Positions 1 through 8,222 are shown, counted from the stretch's first letter. The stretch: 64,000 nt of DNA from an uncultured Lachnospiraceae bacterium (GCA_910586755.1 CAJUJM010000111.1:65347-129346), one strand, 5' to 3'. The notes: generated by a model not told the origin, from the letters alone. A program made the numbers and translations.

Positions 1-2
1 CA

Positions 3-92
3 TCGGTTAGTGCCCCGGATGATGAGGCGGCATATTTAATTAATGATACTGTAGCGGCGGGAGAAGATCGAGCTATTAAACCAGCAGAGTAA
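3..92 (+). CDS. C-terminal end of an unidentified protein
   Basis: An open frame enters from the left edge and ends at TAA (90-92). It supplies about 29 residues, acidic and rich in Ala and Asp, ending GEDRAIKPAE. No motif allows identification. A hairpin terminator follows within 15 bases, which supports this being the true 3' end of a gene. It could be the tail of a cytoplasmic or ribosome-associated protein, but the fragment is too short to say. Confidence 0.5.
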   Translation, partial: SVSAPDDEAAYLINDTVAAGEDRAIKPAE

Positions 93-105
93 TGACTTGA
101 TAAAT

Positions 106-143
106 AAGGGCTTTGTCTGAGAAAATCAGATAGAGCCTTTTTT
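106..143 (+). terminator. Rho-independent terminator
   Basis: A stem made from AGGGCTTTGTCTGA and TCAGATAGAGCCT, with one or two mismatches, is followed by a run of T. It lies directly after the stop codon of the partial gene and separates it from the pilus locus. Confidence 0.75.
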
Positions 144-185
144 ATATCAGCGGAGAATTCTGCAAGGAGGATTTCTTTTTACCAA

Positions 186-251
186 GAAAATCCGTTGCCG
201 GGCGCATGCAGGTTTACCGTGAAAATCCGCTGCCGGGCGCATGCAGGTTTA
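186..251 (+). repeat. Two tandem copies of a 31-base GC-rich repeat
   Basis: Two copies (186-216 and 221-251) differ at one position and are separated by 4 bases. The core is TGCCGGGCGCATGCAGGTTT, containing the palindrome GCATGC. The second copy ends 6 bases before the ribosome site of the first pilus gene. The same core occurs in reverse orientation at 5531-5593, at the other side of this pilus gene block. Confidence 0.85.
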
Positions 252-267
252 GTCAGGAGGAGACAAC

Positions 268-1461
268 ATGGGGATCTATCAATACAAGGCCAGAAAAATG
301 AACGGAAAGACAGTTTCCGGAACTGAGGAAGCAGCGGATCCTTTTGCCGTACAGAGAAGGCTGCGGGGAGAAGGCCTGTACTGTTATGAGATAAAGGAAA
401 AAGAACAGGAGAAAAGTGATGTGGCAGAAAGAAAGCTCAGACCGGAAGCCGCCGCCTCTCTTTGCCGGAAGCTGGCTGCTCTTCTGGGTTCTGGCATTCC
501 TATGGAGAAAGCATTGGCCCTGTGTTGGGAATCAGAAAAGGATATACATCTGAAAGCCGCGCTCCTAAAGCTTACCGGGGAGCTGCAGAAAGGCCAGAGC
601 CTTTCCCAGGCGATGAAAGAGATAAAAAGAACCTTTCCGTATTTTATGATATCCATGGCAGAAGCTGGCGAGGCCAGCGGAGCTATGGACAAAATTTTTG
701 TAAAACTGGCAGCCCACTATGAGGAGGAAGCAGAAATCAGAGGCAAGGTACAGACCGTAATGATTTATCCCTTCATTCTGGCTGCAGTTTCCATAGCTGC
801 GGCTGTGTTTTTGCTGACTATAGTTTTGCCTGGTTTTATAGGGATATTCGGGGATATGGAGCTTCCGCTGATTACCAGATGTATGATTGCCCTTGGAAGA
901 TTTATAGAAAACAGGGGATTCTTTATAGCCGGGTTTCTGTGCGTCCTGGCATTAATCTTTTATAAAGCAATGGAGAGTGAGAAGATCCGCATCCGGGTAC
1001 ATGGAGCTATGTTGTCTGTTCCCATATTGGGAGAATTTTTAAATCTGGTATATATGGCCCGGTTTGCCCTGACCTTTAGCGCTCTTTTGGAAAACGGCAT
1101 AGGGATATTAAAGAGCCTGGAGATTGCCGGAAAGGTTTTGGGAAATTCCTGCATACAGAAAAAGCTTAAGGACTCAGAGGAAGCTGTTGGAAAGGGCCTG
1201 CAGCTGTCCAGGGCCTTAAGTGATGCTCATGTTTTTACCAGCTCATTTATCTCTGTAGTGGCAGTAGGAGAAGAGGCAGGCCGTTTGGAGCAGATTCTAT
1301 CAGATGCCGGCTGCCATTATGAGAAAGAAATTTCCCGTCTGGCAGGAAAGATTACGGCAACCTTGGAGCCAATGATGATATTGATTATGGGAGGAATGGT
1401 GGGAGCGATTGTACTGTCCATCATGATTCCCATTTTTCATATGTACAGCCAGCTTTTATAA
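268..1461 (+). CDS. pilC: Type IV pilus / type II secretion platform protein (PilC/GspF family)
   Basis: Polytopic inner-membrane platform protein that couples the assembly ATPase to pilin polymerisation. The 397 residues match the family's usual length. The N-terminus reads YQYKARKMNGKTVSGTEEA, the standard PilC opening. Two T2SSF repeats are visible, about residues 66-187 and 269-390, each with a Gly-Glu-Ala/Glu-Ala-Gly turn (AEAGEASGAMD, VGEEAGRLE). Hydrophobic segments lie near 168-190, 217-237 and 370-392. The start at 268 has CAGGAGG 7 bases upstream. It is the first gene of the pilus operon; the next begins 14 bases downstream. Confidence 0.93.
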   Translation: MGIYQYKARKMNGKTVSGTEEAADPFAVQRRLRGEGLYCYEIKEKEQEKSDVAERKLRPEAAASLCRKLAALLGSGIPMEKALALCWESEKDIHLKAALLKLTGELQKGQSLSQAMKEIKRTFPYFMISMAEAGEASGAMDKIFVKLAAHYEEEAEIRGKVQTVMIYPFILAAVSIAAAVFLLTIVLPGFIGIFGDMELPLITRCMIALGRFIENRGFFIAGFLCVLALIFYKAMESEKIRIRVHGAMLSVPILGEFLNLVYMARFALTFSALLENGIGILKSLEIAGKVLGNSCIQKKLKDSEEAVGKGLQLSRALSDAHVFTSSFISVVAVGEEAGRLEQILSDAGCHYEKEISRLAGKITATLEPMMILIMGGMVGAIVLSIMIPIFHMYSQLL

Positions 1462-1475
1462 AGAAAGGTGAAAGG

Positions 1476-2885
1476 ATGAAAAAGCATTATATTTTCCTGG
1501 AGCAGGGCCGGATGACCTATGCTCTGTGCGTGGAAGAGAAAGGAAAAAGACGGATCCAGCAGACAAAGGTTCTGCTGCTCCCGGAAAAAGCGAAAAAAGC
1601 CGCTATTTGCCGGTTTGCGGCGGAACATAATCTTTCCGGAATTCGGGCGAATCTGTTTATTGATGAAGGGATTCTCAGGGAATCTTTGGTGCCAAAAGCC
1701 AGGCCTAAAATTTTAAAGAAATTGGCCGAAGCAGAGCTGTCTGCTTTAAGCCCGGCCGGAAAAAGATGGATAATGATAATAGAACCCTATAAGAGATCCC
1801 CGGAAAATGGCATCCATGTCACGGGAGCTATGCTGGAGGAAGACAGGCTGGACCGGATTTTATACTGCATGAAAGAAGCGGGAATACGGATCGGAGGAGC
1901 ATATCTTCTTGTATCCTGTATGGGAAGCCTGGCTAAGGAGAAGACCACGATTATAGTCAGCCGGGAGAAAGGCGCATGGCTTCTGTTCCTAATTGAAAAC
2001 GCAACCTGTATTTTAACCAGAACGATTATAACCCGGGGAGAGGAAGAAGGGGAAATTCTGTGCCGGGAGATACACAGGATCCTTCTCAGGAATCAAAGCA
2101 GAGGGGGAACTTCTATAGAAGAAATCTGCTTTACCAACCCGGAAGGGGAATTTCCAGAACCGGTAAGGAAAGAGCTGGAAGAAAACTTGGGATTGCCTTT
2201 GAAAAGGTTGAAGCTGGAGGATGAAAGTTTATCCTATAAACTGGCGGCAGCAATAAAAGAAGAGAAATATGTGAAAAGAAAAGCCAGAGACCTGCTTCGC
2301 CAGAAAAAGCAGGTGGAAAGGAGAGCGCTGGCCCGGCGTTTTCATCTGCCGGGTTTGGCGCTGCCTCTTATTTTGGCATTGCAGATAGGATCAGTTTTTG
2401 CTATACGGAATTATCTGGAGGAAAGAGTCAGACAGGAGTATAGTCAGGTAGAAGAGCTTCAAACGTATGTGGAAAACCCGGAAAGAATCAGAAGCTACCG
2501 GGAAAAGAGGGCGGCCATTGAGGCTTCCAGTGAGCGGAACGAAAAAGCCGGAAGTCTCAGAGAAGAGAAACCGGCGGTAAGAAGGAAAAAGAGTCTGGAT
2601 TTTTCAGACTATCAGGTCCTTCTTCCGGTTTTGGGGGAAGAAAGGAGAATTACCGGACTATCTTTTGAAGGGAATCGGCTTACTCTGGAGCTGAAGTTAG
2701 AAGATGAAAATATGGCGCCGGAAGTGTCCTCACATCTAAAAGAAACCGATCAATATGAGGCTGTGCGGTTATCGGGATGGGAGGAGAGTCTGGACGGCCA
2801 GAGCATCCTTGCACAATTTCAGATTACGCTGCGGGAGAAGGAAGAGACAGCAGGAGAGGGAGGGGAAGAAATTGAAGCTTACTAA
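1476..2885 (+). CDS. PilM/PilN-like pilus assembly protein
   Basis: A 469-residue protein with a long cytoplasmic N-terminal part and one membrane segment at about residues 291-310 (LPLILALQIGSVFAI), followed by a coiled-coil-like charged region and a C-terminal alpha/beta part. Placement between pilC and a PilO-like gene, and this topology, suggest a PilM-like domain joined to a PilN-like membrane domain in one chain. I cannot see clear actin-fold ATP motifs, so the PilM half is inferred from position and size. Good ribosome site (AAAGGTGAAAGG). It overlaps the next gene by 14 bases, which suggests translational coupling. Confidence 0.6.
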   Translation: MKKHYIFLEQGRMTYALCVEEKGKRRIQQTKVLLLPEKAKKAAICRFAAEHNLSGIRANLFIDEGILRESLVPKARPKILKKLAEAELSALSPAGKRWIMIIEPYKRSPENGIHVTGAMLEEDRLDRILYCMKEAGIRIGGAYLLVSCMGSLAKEKTTIIVSREKGAWLLFLIENATCILTRTIITRGEEEGEILCREIHRILLRNQSRGGTSIEEICFTNPEGEFPEPVRKELEENLGLPLKRLKLEDESLSYKLAAAIKEEKYVKRKARDLLRQKKQVERRALARRFHLPGLALPLILALQIGSVFAIRNYLEERVRQEYSQVEELQTYVENPERIRSYREKRAAIEASSERNEKAGSLREEKPAVRRKKSLDFSDYQVLLPVLGEERRITGLSFEGNRLTLELKLEDENMAPEVSSHLKETDQYEAVRLSGWEESLDGQSILAQFQITLREKEETAGEGGEEIEAY

Positions 2886-3453
2886 AAGGGAGCGTTTTCT
2901 CCTGGGCGTACTGGGGACGGTTCTTTTGTGGACAGGAGGAAATACCTGGCTGTTAGCCCCTGCTTACCGGGAATGGAAAAGTCTGGAAAAGGAACGGATG
3001 GCTCTGGAAACGGAAAAAGAGGCCATGGGATTGTATGAAAAGCAATATCAGGTATGGGCCAAAGCCCCTGAGCAGGATGATTTTTTTATTAAGACCCTGG
3101 ACGATGTAACAGTGGGAGGCCAGCTGATCAGGGCCGCAGGAAAGAGCGGGACTGAGATTGAAAGTTTGGCCATTTCAGAACCGGTATCCGGCGGACTATC
3201 CCAGAAGGATGAAGAAATCGAGAAAAAAGAAATGCTTTCTTGTATGGAGTGTACCTTGAAAGTAAAAGGAACGCCTGAAGAGATTTGGTCCTTTATCGGA
3301 AGCATAAACAGCAGCCCCATAAGCGCGGCTGTTTCCTCCGGAAACCTGAAAGGACATATTTTGGATGAGGAAATTCTGGAAGGGGAGCTGAATGTGGAAT
3401 ATTTCTTTTTAAATGAGGGCGGTGGCTCAGATGAAACAGAACCCGGGAAATAG
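2872..3453 (+). CDS. PilO-like pilus assembly protein (TTG start)
   Basis: About 193 residues with a short basic N-terminus, a membrane segment at roughly residues 9-27, a coiled coil (KSLEKERMALETEKEAM) and a small alpha/beta C-terminal domain: the PilO plan. I start it at TTG 2872 (MKLTKRERFLL), because GGGAGGGGAAG sits just upstream and an ATG further up (2755) would force a long overlap and add an unlikely Arg-rich leader. It follows the PilM/N-like gene and precedes pseudopilin genes, as pilO does in pilus operons. The family call rests on topology and context. Confidence 0.6.
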   Translation: MKLTKRERFLLGVLGTVLLWTGGNTWLLAPAYREWKSLEKERMALETEKEAMGLYEKQYQVWAKAPEQDDFFIKTLDDVTVGGQLIRAAGKSGTEIESLAISEPVSGGLSQKDEEIEKKEMLSCMECTLKVKGTPEEIWSFIGSINSSPISAAVSSGNLKGHILDEEILEGELNVEYFFLNEGGGSDETEPGK

Positions 3454-4015
3454 AGGAAGCAGCCTGATATCCGTTATTGCCCTTATGGTTTTGCTGGCAG
3501 TAATGTCTTTGGGATTTCTTTACATGGTAAACTTTCAGGTTAAGACAGCGCAGGAAAGCCGGGACAAGCTGGAATGTATTGCTGCAGCCAAACGGTTCCA
3601 CAGAGATCTGTGCGCCAGAATAGGAACCGGGATGGCGAAAGGGGAAGAATGGAAAGGGGCCAGAGTCATAGAGGAGGCAGCGCAGGAAGATTATGACAAA
3701 GCACAGCTGGCCTATGCAGAATCCTTTGAAGAATGGAGAAATAGCGGCGGGCCGGAAGAAGAGAAACCTTTATGGGAAGATTATGAGGCCGGCTTAAAGA
3801 ATCAGGTATACCATATCAGCGGAAAAACGAGAAAAAAGGAGGGAAAGCCAGAGATTCAGACAGAGGTGAAAGTCTGGTATTTTAGCGGCAGAGCTTTGGC
3901 GGAAACCAGATTTTGCTGGAAGGGAGAAGAAATACGGCTTACGGCGGAAATTTATATGGAGGAATCTTATGGAGAAAAGGGCGAATCGGACTGGAAGGTG
4001 CGATACTATGAATAA
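3431..4015 (+). CDS. Minor pilin-like membrane protein (PilX/GspK-like position)
   Basis: About 194 residues starting MKQNPGNRGSSLISVIALMV. A polar leader is followed by one long hydrophobic helix (about residues 10-32) and a soluble charged domain. It lacks the usual Gly-Phe-Thr-Leu-x-Glu prepilin cleavage box; Gly-Ser-Ser-Leu-Ile-Ser stands in its place, without the Glu at +5, as in some PilX/GspK-type minor pilins. The ATG at 3431 is preferred over 3413 because it shortens the overlap with the upstream gene and has a GGGCGGTGG stretch upstream. Exact role unknown. Confidence 0.6.
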   Translation: MKQNPGNRGSSLISVIALMVLLAVMSLGFLYMVNFQVKTAQESRDKLECIAAAKRFHRDLCARIGTGMAKGEEWKGARVIEEAAQEDYDKAQLAYAESFEEWRNSGGPEEEKPLWEDYEAGLKNQVYHISGKTRKKEGKPEIQTEVKVWYFSGRALAETRFCWKGEEIRLTAEIYMEESYGEKGESDWKVRYYE

Positions 4016-4334
4016 GGAAAGAAATAAGGGCAGCGGCGGCTTTTCCTTAATGGAAGTTATTGTATCCATGGTGCTTTTATCCGTCTTAGGCGGAGCGCTT
4101 ACAACAATGCTTCTTGGAAACAGCCGGGTATTTTCAAGAAACAGCCAGGAAAACCGGGCGGCTTATGAGCTGAGTGCAAAGGTAGAGTCCGGAGAGAAAG
4201 GGGTTGCCTCAGGAGCTCCCTTTATTATGGTATATGAACCGGAAGCGGCAGACAGTGAGGTTTGGGAAGAAGAGGTGGAGGAGTATCACATTTATTCAGA
4301 AGATGGATCTTCCTTTATGGCGTATTATGAATAG
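4008..4334 (+). CDS. Type IV prepilin-like protein
   Basis: A small protein of 108 residues with a classic class III cleavage site, Gly-Phe-Ser-Leu-Met-Glu-Val, followed by a 20-residue hydrophobic helix and a short globular part. The leader (MNKERNKGSGG) is positively charged. ATG 4008 overlaps the end of the upstream gene by 8 bases. This makes a better start than the ATG at 3969, which would give a long leader. Substrate of a prepilin peptidase; probably a minor pilin initiating the fibre. Confidence 0.8.
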   Translation: MNKERNKGSGGFSLMEVIVSMVLLSVLGGALTTMLLGNSRVFSRNSQENRAAYELSAKVESGEKGVASGAPFIMVYEPEAADSEVWEEEVEEYHIYSEDGSSFMAYYE

Positions 4335-4884
4335 GCGGGCCGGATTTACGCTTCTGGAGGTAATTGTAAGCTTAAGCATTGCCGGGATTGTGGGGATGTT
4401 TTTAGCCGGATTTTTAAAGCCCGGACTGGATCTGTACCGAAACTCCCACGATGATACTTATGGAAAGTATCTTTGCCAAAAGGCGTGGGAATATCTGGAG
4501 CGGGAGCTTCGCTTTGCCAGCCGTTTTGCAGAATCAGAGGAGGATGGACAAAACTGCCTTTTGTGGTATGAGAGGGAATGGAATGATAATGGATGGGCTG
4601 GCAGCGGTCAGGCGGAACTTGTGGAAGTCCGGAAAGGAACAATGGATCCCGGCTGGCTTATGGATCAGGAGTTTTTTCAAAATCTTCCTGAGGAAAAGAT
4701 TTGTATTTATCTGGAATTTTTCAATATTAAAGATTTTCAAGCGGATGTAAGGATTTTAGCGGTCCGGGTGGCGGAGGAAGAAAAAGAGGGCGAAAAACCG
4801 TCCTTACTAGATCCGGAAAATGTGTTATATTCTCAAGAAATTAGTATTATCAGTATGTACTTACCAAATGAAAATACCAGCTGA
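4327..4884 (+). CDS. Type IV prepilin-like protein
   Basis: A 185-residue protein starting MNRRAGFTLLEVIVS, with cleavage expected between Gly and Phe after a five-residue leader plus Gly. A hydrophobic helix (about 7-30) and a soluble domain follow. It overlaps the upstream pilin gene by 8 bases (stop TAG inside its first codons), so the two are probably translationally coupled. The C-terminus overlaps the convergent prepilin peptidase gene by 35 bases. It resembles PilW/GspJ-type minor pilins in size and position; the exact class is uncertain. Confidence 0.8.
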   Translation: MNRRAGFTLLEVIVSLSIAGIVGMFLAGFLKPGLDLYRNSHDDTYGKYLCQKAWEYLERELRFASRFAESEEDGQNCLLWYEREWNDNGWAGSGQAELVEVRKGTMDPGWLMDQEFFQNLPEEKICIYLEFFNIKDFQADVRILAVRVAEEEKEGEKPSLLDPENVLYSQEISIISMYLPNENTS

Positions 4885-5497
4885 GCAGTGGATGTCCCCA
4901 CAGACCGGTTAAAATCAGGGATACAGCAAAGAATGGGGCCATGGGGACGGCAGATTTCCTGCTGATGGTTCCCCGAATAAAGGGAATCAGATAAAAGAGC
5001 CCCGCCAGGATATAGGCTAGAAAAAATCCTGCCAGATTTCGGGAAAATCCCAGAAACAGTCCGGAGGCGGCTAAGAGTTTTATGTCTCCTCCTCCGATTC
5101 CTCCGTGAGAGACAGCGGAAACCGCCAGCATAAAAAGAGAGATCACTCCGCCGCCTAAAAGCCGGCTTGCCAGGCGGGGAGAATAGAATACGGAAGTTTT
5201 GGATCCCCAGACTATGGAGATGAGGGCCAAAACAGTGATAAAAGCAGGAATTCTGTCCGGAATGTAAAGATGCTTCCTGTCAATTCCTGCCGCTAAAATC
5301 AGGGCGGAGGAAAACAGGCAGAACAATACCAGGTATAGAGAGAAACCCAGAGAGAGATAAGCGCAGCTCCACACAATTCCGGTAAAAAACTCTCCCAATG
5401 GAATTCGGTAAATAAAGGTATTTACAAAGCGTCCGGCGCACAGGCCCAGGAGAAAAAAGCAGAGGGCAGAGTACAGTCCCATAACATTCATATCCAT
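4850..5497 (-). CDS. Prepilin peptidase (A24 family), short form without the Cys loop
   Basis: A polytopic aspartyl protease of 215 residues that cuts prepilin leaders at the inner face of the membrane. Both catalytic aspartate motifs are visible: AGIDRKHLYIPDRI, and the Gly-x-Gly-Asp box in GIGGGDIKLLAASG. The cytoplasmic loop that in full-length PilD holds paired CxxC motifs and the N-methylase activity is missing: NTFIYRIPLGEFF runs straight into the next membrane helix. The start has an AAGGAG site upstream. It sits on the opposite strand inside the pilus locus and converges with a pilin gene. Confidence 0.85.
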   Translation of the reverse strand: MDMNVMGLYSALCFFLLGLCAGRFVNTFIYRIPLGEFFTGIVWSCAYLSLGFSLYLVLFCLFSSALILAAGIDRKHLYIPDRIPAFITVLALISIVWGSKTSVFYSPRLASRLLGGGVISLFMLAVSAVSHGGIGGGDIKLLAASGLFLGFSRNLAGFFLAYILAGLFYLIPFIRGTISRKSAVPMAPFFAVSLILTGLWGHPLLSWYFHLVSTY

Positions 5498-5530
5498 AAA
5501 CTCCTTGAAATTTTCTGAAATTTTTCAAAA

Positions 5531-5690
5531 TAAACCTGCATGCGCCCGGCAGCGGCGGATTTTCAAAGTAAACCTGCATGCGCCCGGCAATGGACGTACC
5601 ACCGCACATGAAAGTCTGACGGGCGCAGGGGGCATACCTGAATGCATGCCGCCTAATCGGCGGCGGATTTTCAAAGTAAGTATACCACCT
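5531..5690 (-). repeat. Inverted copies of the GC-rich repeat plus related fragments
   Basis: Two reverse-orientation copies of the TGCCGGGCGCATGCAGGTTT core lie at 5531-5563 and 5569-5593. Both are joined to a GCGGATTTTCAAAGTAA segment that recurs a third time near 5661-5678 without the core. Between them, 5631-5650 is a near-palindrome GGCATACCTGAATGCATGCC, close to the hairpin found at 14171-14187. No gene is visible between 5498 and 5751. Confidence 0.75.
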
Positions 5691-5751
5691 GTGTGGCATA
5701 CGAGACAAGAATAATCATAATGAGAAAAGAATGTAAAAGAGGAATAGCAAT

Positions 5752-7437
5752 ATGAAGCCCAAAGTACAAGAATTGGAAGACTTTCTGCTTTCCAACGGAT
5801 GGATCACCAGAGAGCAGAAACGGCAGTTGGTCCGGATTCGGAAGGAGAAACCCGAAGAGACAGTTCTCCAGGCCGTCACAGAATTGGGATGCTTGTCTCC
5901 GGATGAAATTTTAGAAGCGCTTTCTCAGTGGAGCAGTACGCCGCTGATTGCTCTGGAAGATTATGGGATCAGCAGGGAGGCCGTATCTAAAATTCCGGGA
6001 CATTTGGCAGAGAAATACAATGCGGTTCCCATTGAGATACAGAATGGACGGTTGCTGACAGCTGTCAGCGATCCCGTAGATATTTATGCCATAGAGGATC
6101 TGGAAGGCGCTTCCGGAATGGCCCTGGACGTGGTTTTGGCAGACAGGGAAGCGATAAAAGAGCGGATTGAACGGATCTATGGCAGGGAGACGGCGGACAG
6201 TGCGGCAGAAGATGTAAATACAGCTTATCAGATGCTGACAGAAGACGGGCAGAATATATCTGACGACAGGATTGAGCGGGAACCGGTGGTAAAAATGATA
6301 AACACCTTAATCCGTCAGGCTTACGCCCAAAACGCCAGTGATATCCATATAGAACCTTCTGAGAAGAACTTGCTGGTTCGGTTTCGGATCAACGGAGATC
6401 TGATTCTGTATCTGAAAATGACCATGGCGGTTCACAGCGCCATTCTCACCAGGCTGAAGATTATGGGAGGAATGAATATTGCGGAAAAACGCCTTCCCCA
6501 GGATGGCAAATACCGGTTCTTCCAGGAAGACATGACAGTCGATCTGAGGATCTCTACCCTTCCCACCATCTATGGGGAAAAGGCGGCAATCCGGCTTCTG
6601 GACAATGGACGGAGAATGTGCTTTTCCGGTATGGATCAGCTGGGAATGAGCAGCCTGCAGATGGAACAGTATGAGAAGATACTGAAAACACCCAATGGGA
6701 TTGTCCTGGTCAGCGGCCCTACAGGAAGTGGAAAGACAACTACCCTTTATGCCACATTAAATAAAATCGTAAAAAAGAGCATCAATGTTATTACTGTAGA
6801 AGATCCGGTGGAAAAGACCATTGAAGGGGCCAGTCAGGTTCAGGTAAACCAGAAAGCAGGGCTTACCTTTGCCTCAGCTCTCCGTTCTATTCTGCGTCAG
6901 GATCCGGATGTGATTATGATAGGGGAGATCCGGGACGCGGAGACGGCAGCGATTGGAGTGCGGGCAGCCATTACCGGGCATCTGGTGTTATCCACTATTC
7001 ATACAGGAGACTGCGCTTCCAGCGTTACCAGGCTGATTGATATGGGAGTAGAGCCTTATATGGCGGCGGCCGCTCTGTCCGGAATAGTTGCTCAGCGCCT
7101 GGTAAAACTCTTGTGTCCCCACTGCCGCCAGGCATATAAGCCGGATCACCGGGACCGGGCATTGCTTCCGGGCCGTTTTGCGGACAAGCTGTACCGCCCT
7201 GTGGGATGCTCCAGGTGCAGCGGAACCGGATACCTTGGGAGAACTGCCATTTATGAAATTATGGAAATAGATGGCCCTCTAAGCGAAATGATAAGCAAAA
7301 AGGCATCGGTCTATCAGATACGCCAGTATGCAGGGGAGCAGGGAATGACTTCTTTAAAGGATCGGGTTAGCCGTATGGTTTTAGAGGGAAGAACCAGTGT
7401 TGAAGAAATGGAAAAAATTATTTACTCAGTAGAGTAG
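5752..7437 (+). CDS. pilB: Type IV pilus assembly ATPase (PilB/GspE family)
   Basis: Cytoplasmic hexameric ATPase that powers pilus extension. The 561 residues contain an N-terminal MshEN-type domain (about 1-150), a linker domain, and the ATPase core: Walker A GPTGSGKTTT with Lys328, an Asp box (EDPVE), Walker B (DPDVIMIGEIRD) and a His box (ITGHLVLSTIHTGD). The C-terminal tetracysteine metal site (CPHC, then CSRC) marks it as PilB/GspE rather than the retraction ATPase PilT. A pilin gene follows 22 bases downstream. No PilT-like gene lies in the window. Confidence 0.95.
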   Translation: MKPKVQELEDFLLSNGWITREQKRQLVRIRKEKPEETVLQAVTELGCLSPDEILEALSQWSSTPLIALEDYGISREAVSKIPGHLAEKYNAVPIEIQNGRLLTAVSDPVDIYAIEDLEGASGMALDVVLADREAIKERIERIYGRETADSAAEDVNTAYQMLTEDGQNISDDRIEREPVVKMINTLIRQAYAQNASDIHIEPSEKNLLVRFRINGDLILYLKMTMAVHSAILTRLKIMGGMNIAEKRLPQDGKYRFFQEDMTVDLRISTLPTIYGEKAAIRLLDNGRRMCFSGMDQLGMSSLQMEQYEKILKTPNGIVLVSGPTGSGKTTTLYATLNKIVKKSINVITVEDPVEKTIEGASQVQVNQKAGLTFASALRSILRQDPDVIMIGEIRDAETAAIGVRAAITGHLVLSTIHTGDCASSVTRLIDMGVEPYMAAAALSGIVAQRLVKLLCPHCRQAYKPDHRDRALLPGRFADKLYRPVGCSRCSGTGYLGRTAIYEIMEIDGPLSEMISKKASVYQIRQYAGEQGMTSLKDRVSRMVLEGRTSVEEMEKIIYSVE

Positions 7438-7459
7438 CAAAATCAGAGGAGGGAATACC

Positions 7460-7792
7460 ATGAAACCGATGGAAAGGTTAGATAAGAAAGATAAAGAGGG
7501 CTTTACACTGATAGAGCTGGTAATTGTTATTGCCCTTCTTGCGATTCTTATGACTCTGGCAGTGCCCACTTACAAAAATCTCCAGGAGCAGGCCAGGCAA
7601 AGCGTAGCGGATGCCAATGCCAGATCCTATTATTCCGCTTATCAGGCAGACTGGCTGTCCTCAGAGGCAGCAGGCTTGCCTGGAGAGTATACGGGAAATA
7701 AAGATACCTTTGGCCAGGGGATCGCCTCAACCACCGCGGACGGGGAAGGAGCCATATGGACTGACGGAAAGGTAACCGGCTATTACCCATAA
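7460..7792 (+). CDS. Type IV pilin, candidate major subunit
   Basis: A 110-residue prepilin with the sequence Gly-Phe-Thr-Leu-Ile-Glu-Leu-Val and a long hydrophobic helix ending in Pro-Thr-Tyr. The downstream region (LQEQARQSVADANARSYYSAYQADW) is typical of major pilins. The globular domain is small and Gly/Thr rich. A strong AGAGGAGGGAAT site precedes ATG 7460. Its compact size and position right after pilB make it the best candidate for the major pilin, but other pilins in this locus cannot be excluded. Confidence 0.85.
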   Translation: MKPMERLDKKDKEGFTLIELVIVIALLAILMTLAVPTYKNLQEQARQSVADANARSYYSAYQADWLSSEAAGLPGEYTGNKDTFGQGIASTTADGEGAIWTDGKVTGYYP

Positions 7793-7811
7793 ACCTGGCG
7801 GCCCAAAAGGC

Positions 7812-7840
7812 TTGACATTTCCGGTATATTTTACCACAAT
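7812..7840 (+). promoter_or_regulatory. Possible promoter before the second pilin group
   Basis: TTGACA (7812-7817), a 17-base spacer and CACAAT (7835-7840). This would give separate expression of the downstream pseudopilin, DUF4250 and pilin genes. The -10 matches the consensus at 4 of 6 positions only. Confidence 0.35.
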
Positions 7841-7874
7841 AAAAGAGACTGAACGATATGGAGACAACACCCTC

Positions 7875-8222
7875 ATGAATATAATGAGACAAAAGAACCG
7901 GGAAGGCTTTACTCTTTTAGAAGCTGTGGCTGCAATCAGTATTCTGGGGTTAGCCTTAAGCCTTGCAGCGCCTGCTGCCAAAAGGATGATTAAAAACCGG
8001 GAAGCAGGAGAGTGCCGGGAGAGCCGGATACGAATTCAGACAGTGATACAGGCAGACAAGGCTCAGAGAGAAGACCTGGACAGCTCTTTCCAGGAGCTTT
8101 TAGAGGACTATACAGAACGCTACGGGCAATTCTGCCCTTCCGGCGGAGAATTCATTTGGGAGGAAGAAAAAGGCCGTTTTGATGAAAACAGGCTTTTTGT
8201 CCGGTGCAGTATCCACAAATAA
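7875..8222 (+). CDS. Type IV prepilin-like protein
   Basis: A 115-residue protein beginning MNIMRQKNREGFTLLEAVAAISILG: short basic leader, Gly-Phe-Thr-Leu-Leu-Glu cleavage box, hydrophobic helix of about 20 residues, then a charged helix. I use ATG 7875 rather than the TTG at 7812, because the longer leader would put 25 residues before the cleavage box and contain nothing leader-like. A GGAG lies 12 bases upstream. Likely a minor pilin; its function is not resolved. Confidence 0.75.
   Translation: MNIMRQKNREGFTLLEAVAAISILGLALSLAAPAAKRMIKNREAGECRESRIRIQTVIQADKAQREDLDSSFQELLEDYTERYGQFCPSGGEFIWEEEKGRFDENRLFVRCSIHK

Noticed and set aside
186..251. Tandem GC-rich units considered as a CRISPR array
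   Set aside because: Only two units with a 4-base spacer, no variable spacers of about 30 bases and no cas genes.
2755..2871. A longer version of the PilO-like protein starting at ATG 2755
   Set aside because: It would overlap the upstream gene by 130 bases and add an Arg-rich leader; TTG 2872 has a strong ribosome site and a membrane-helix start typical of PilO.
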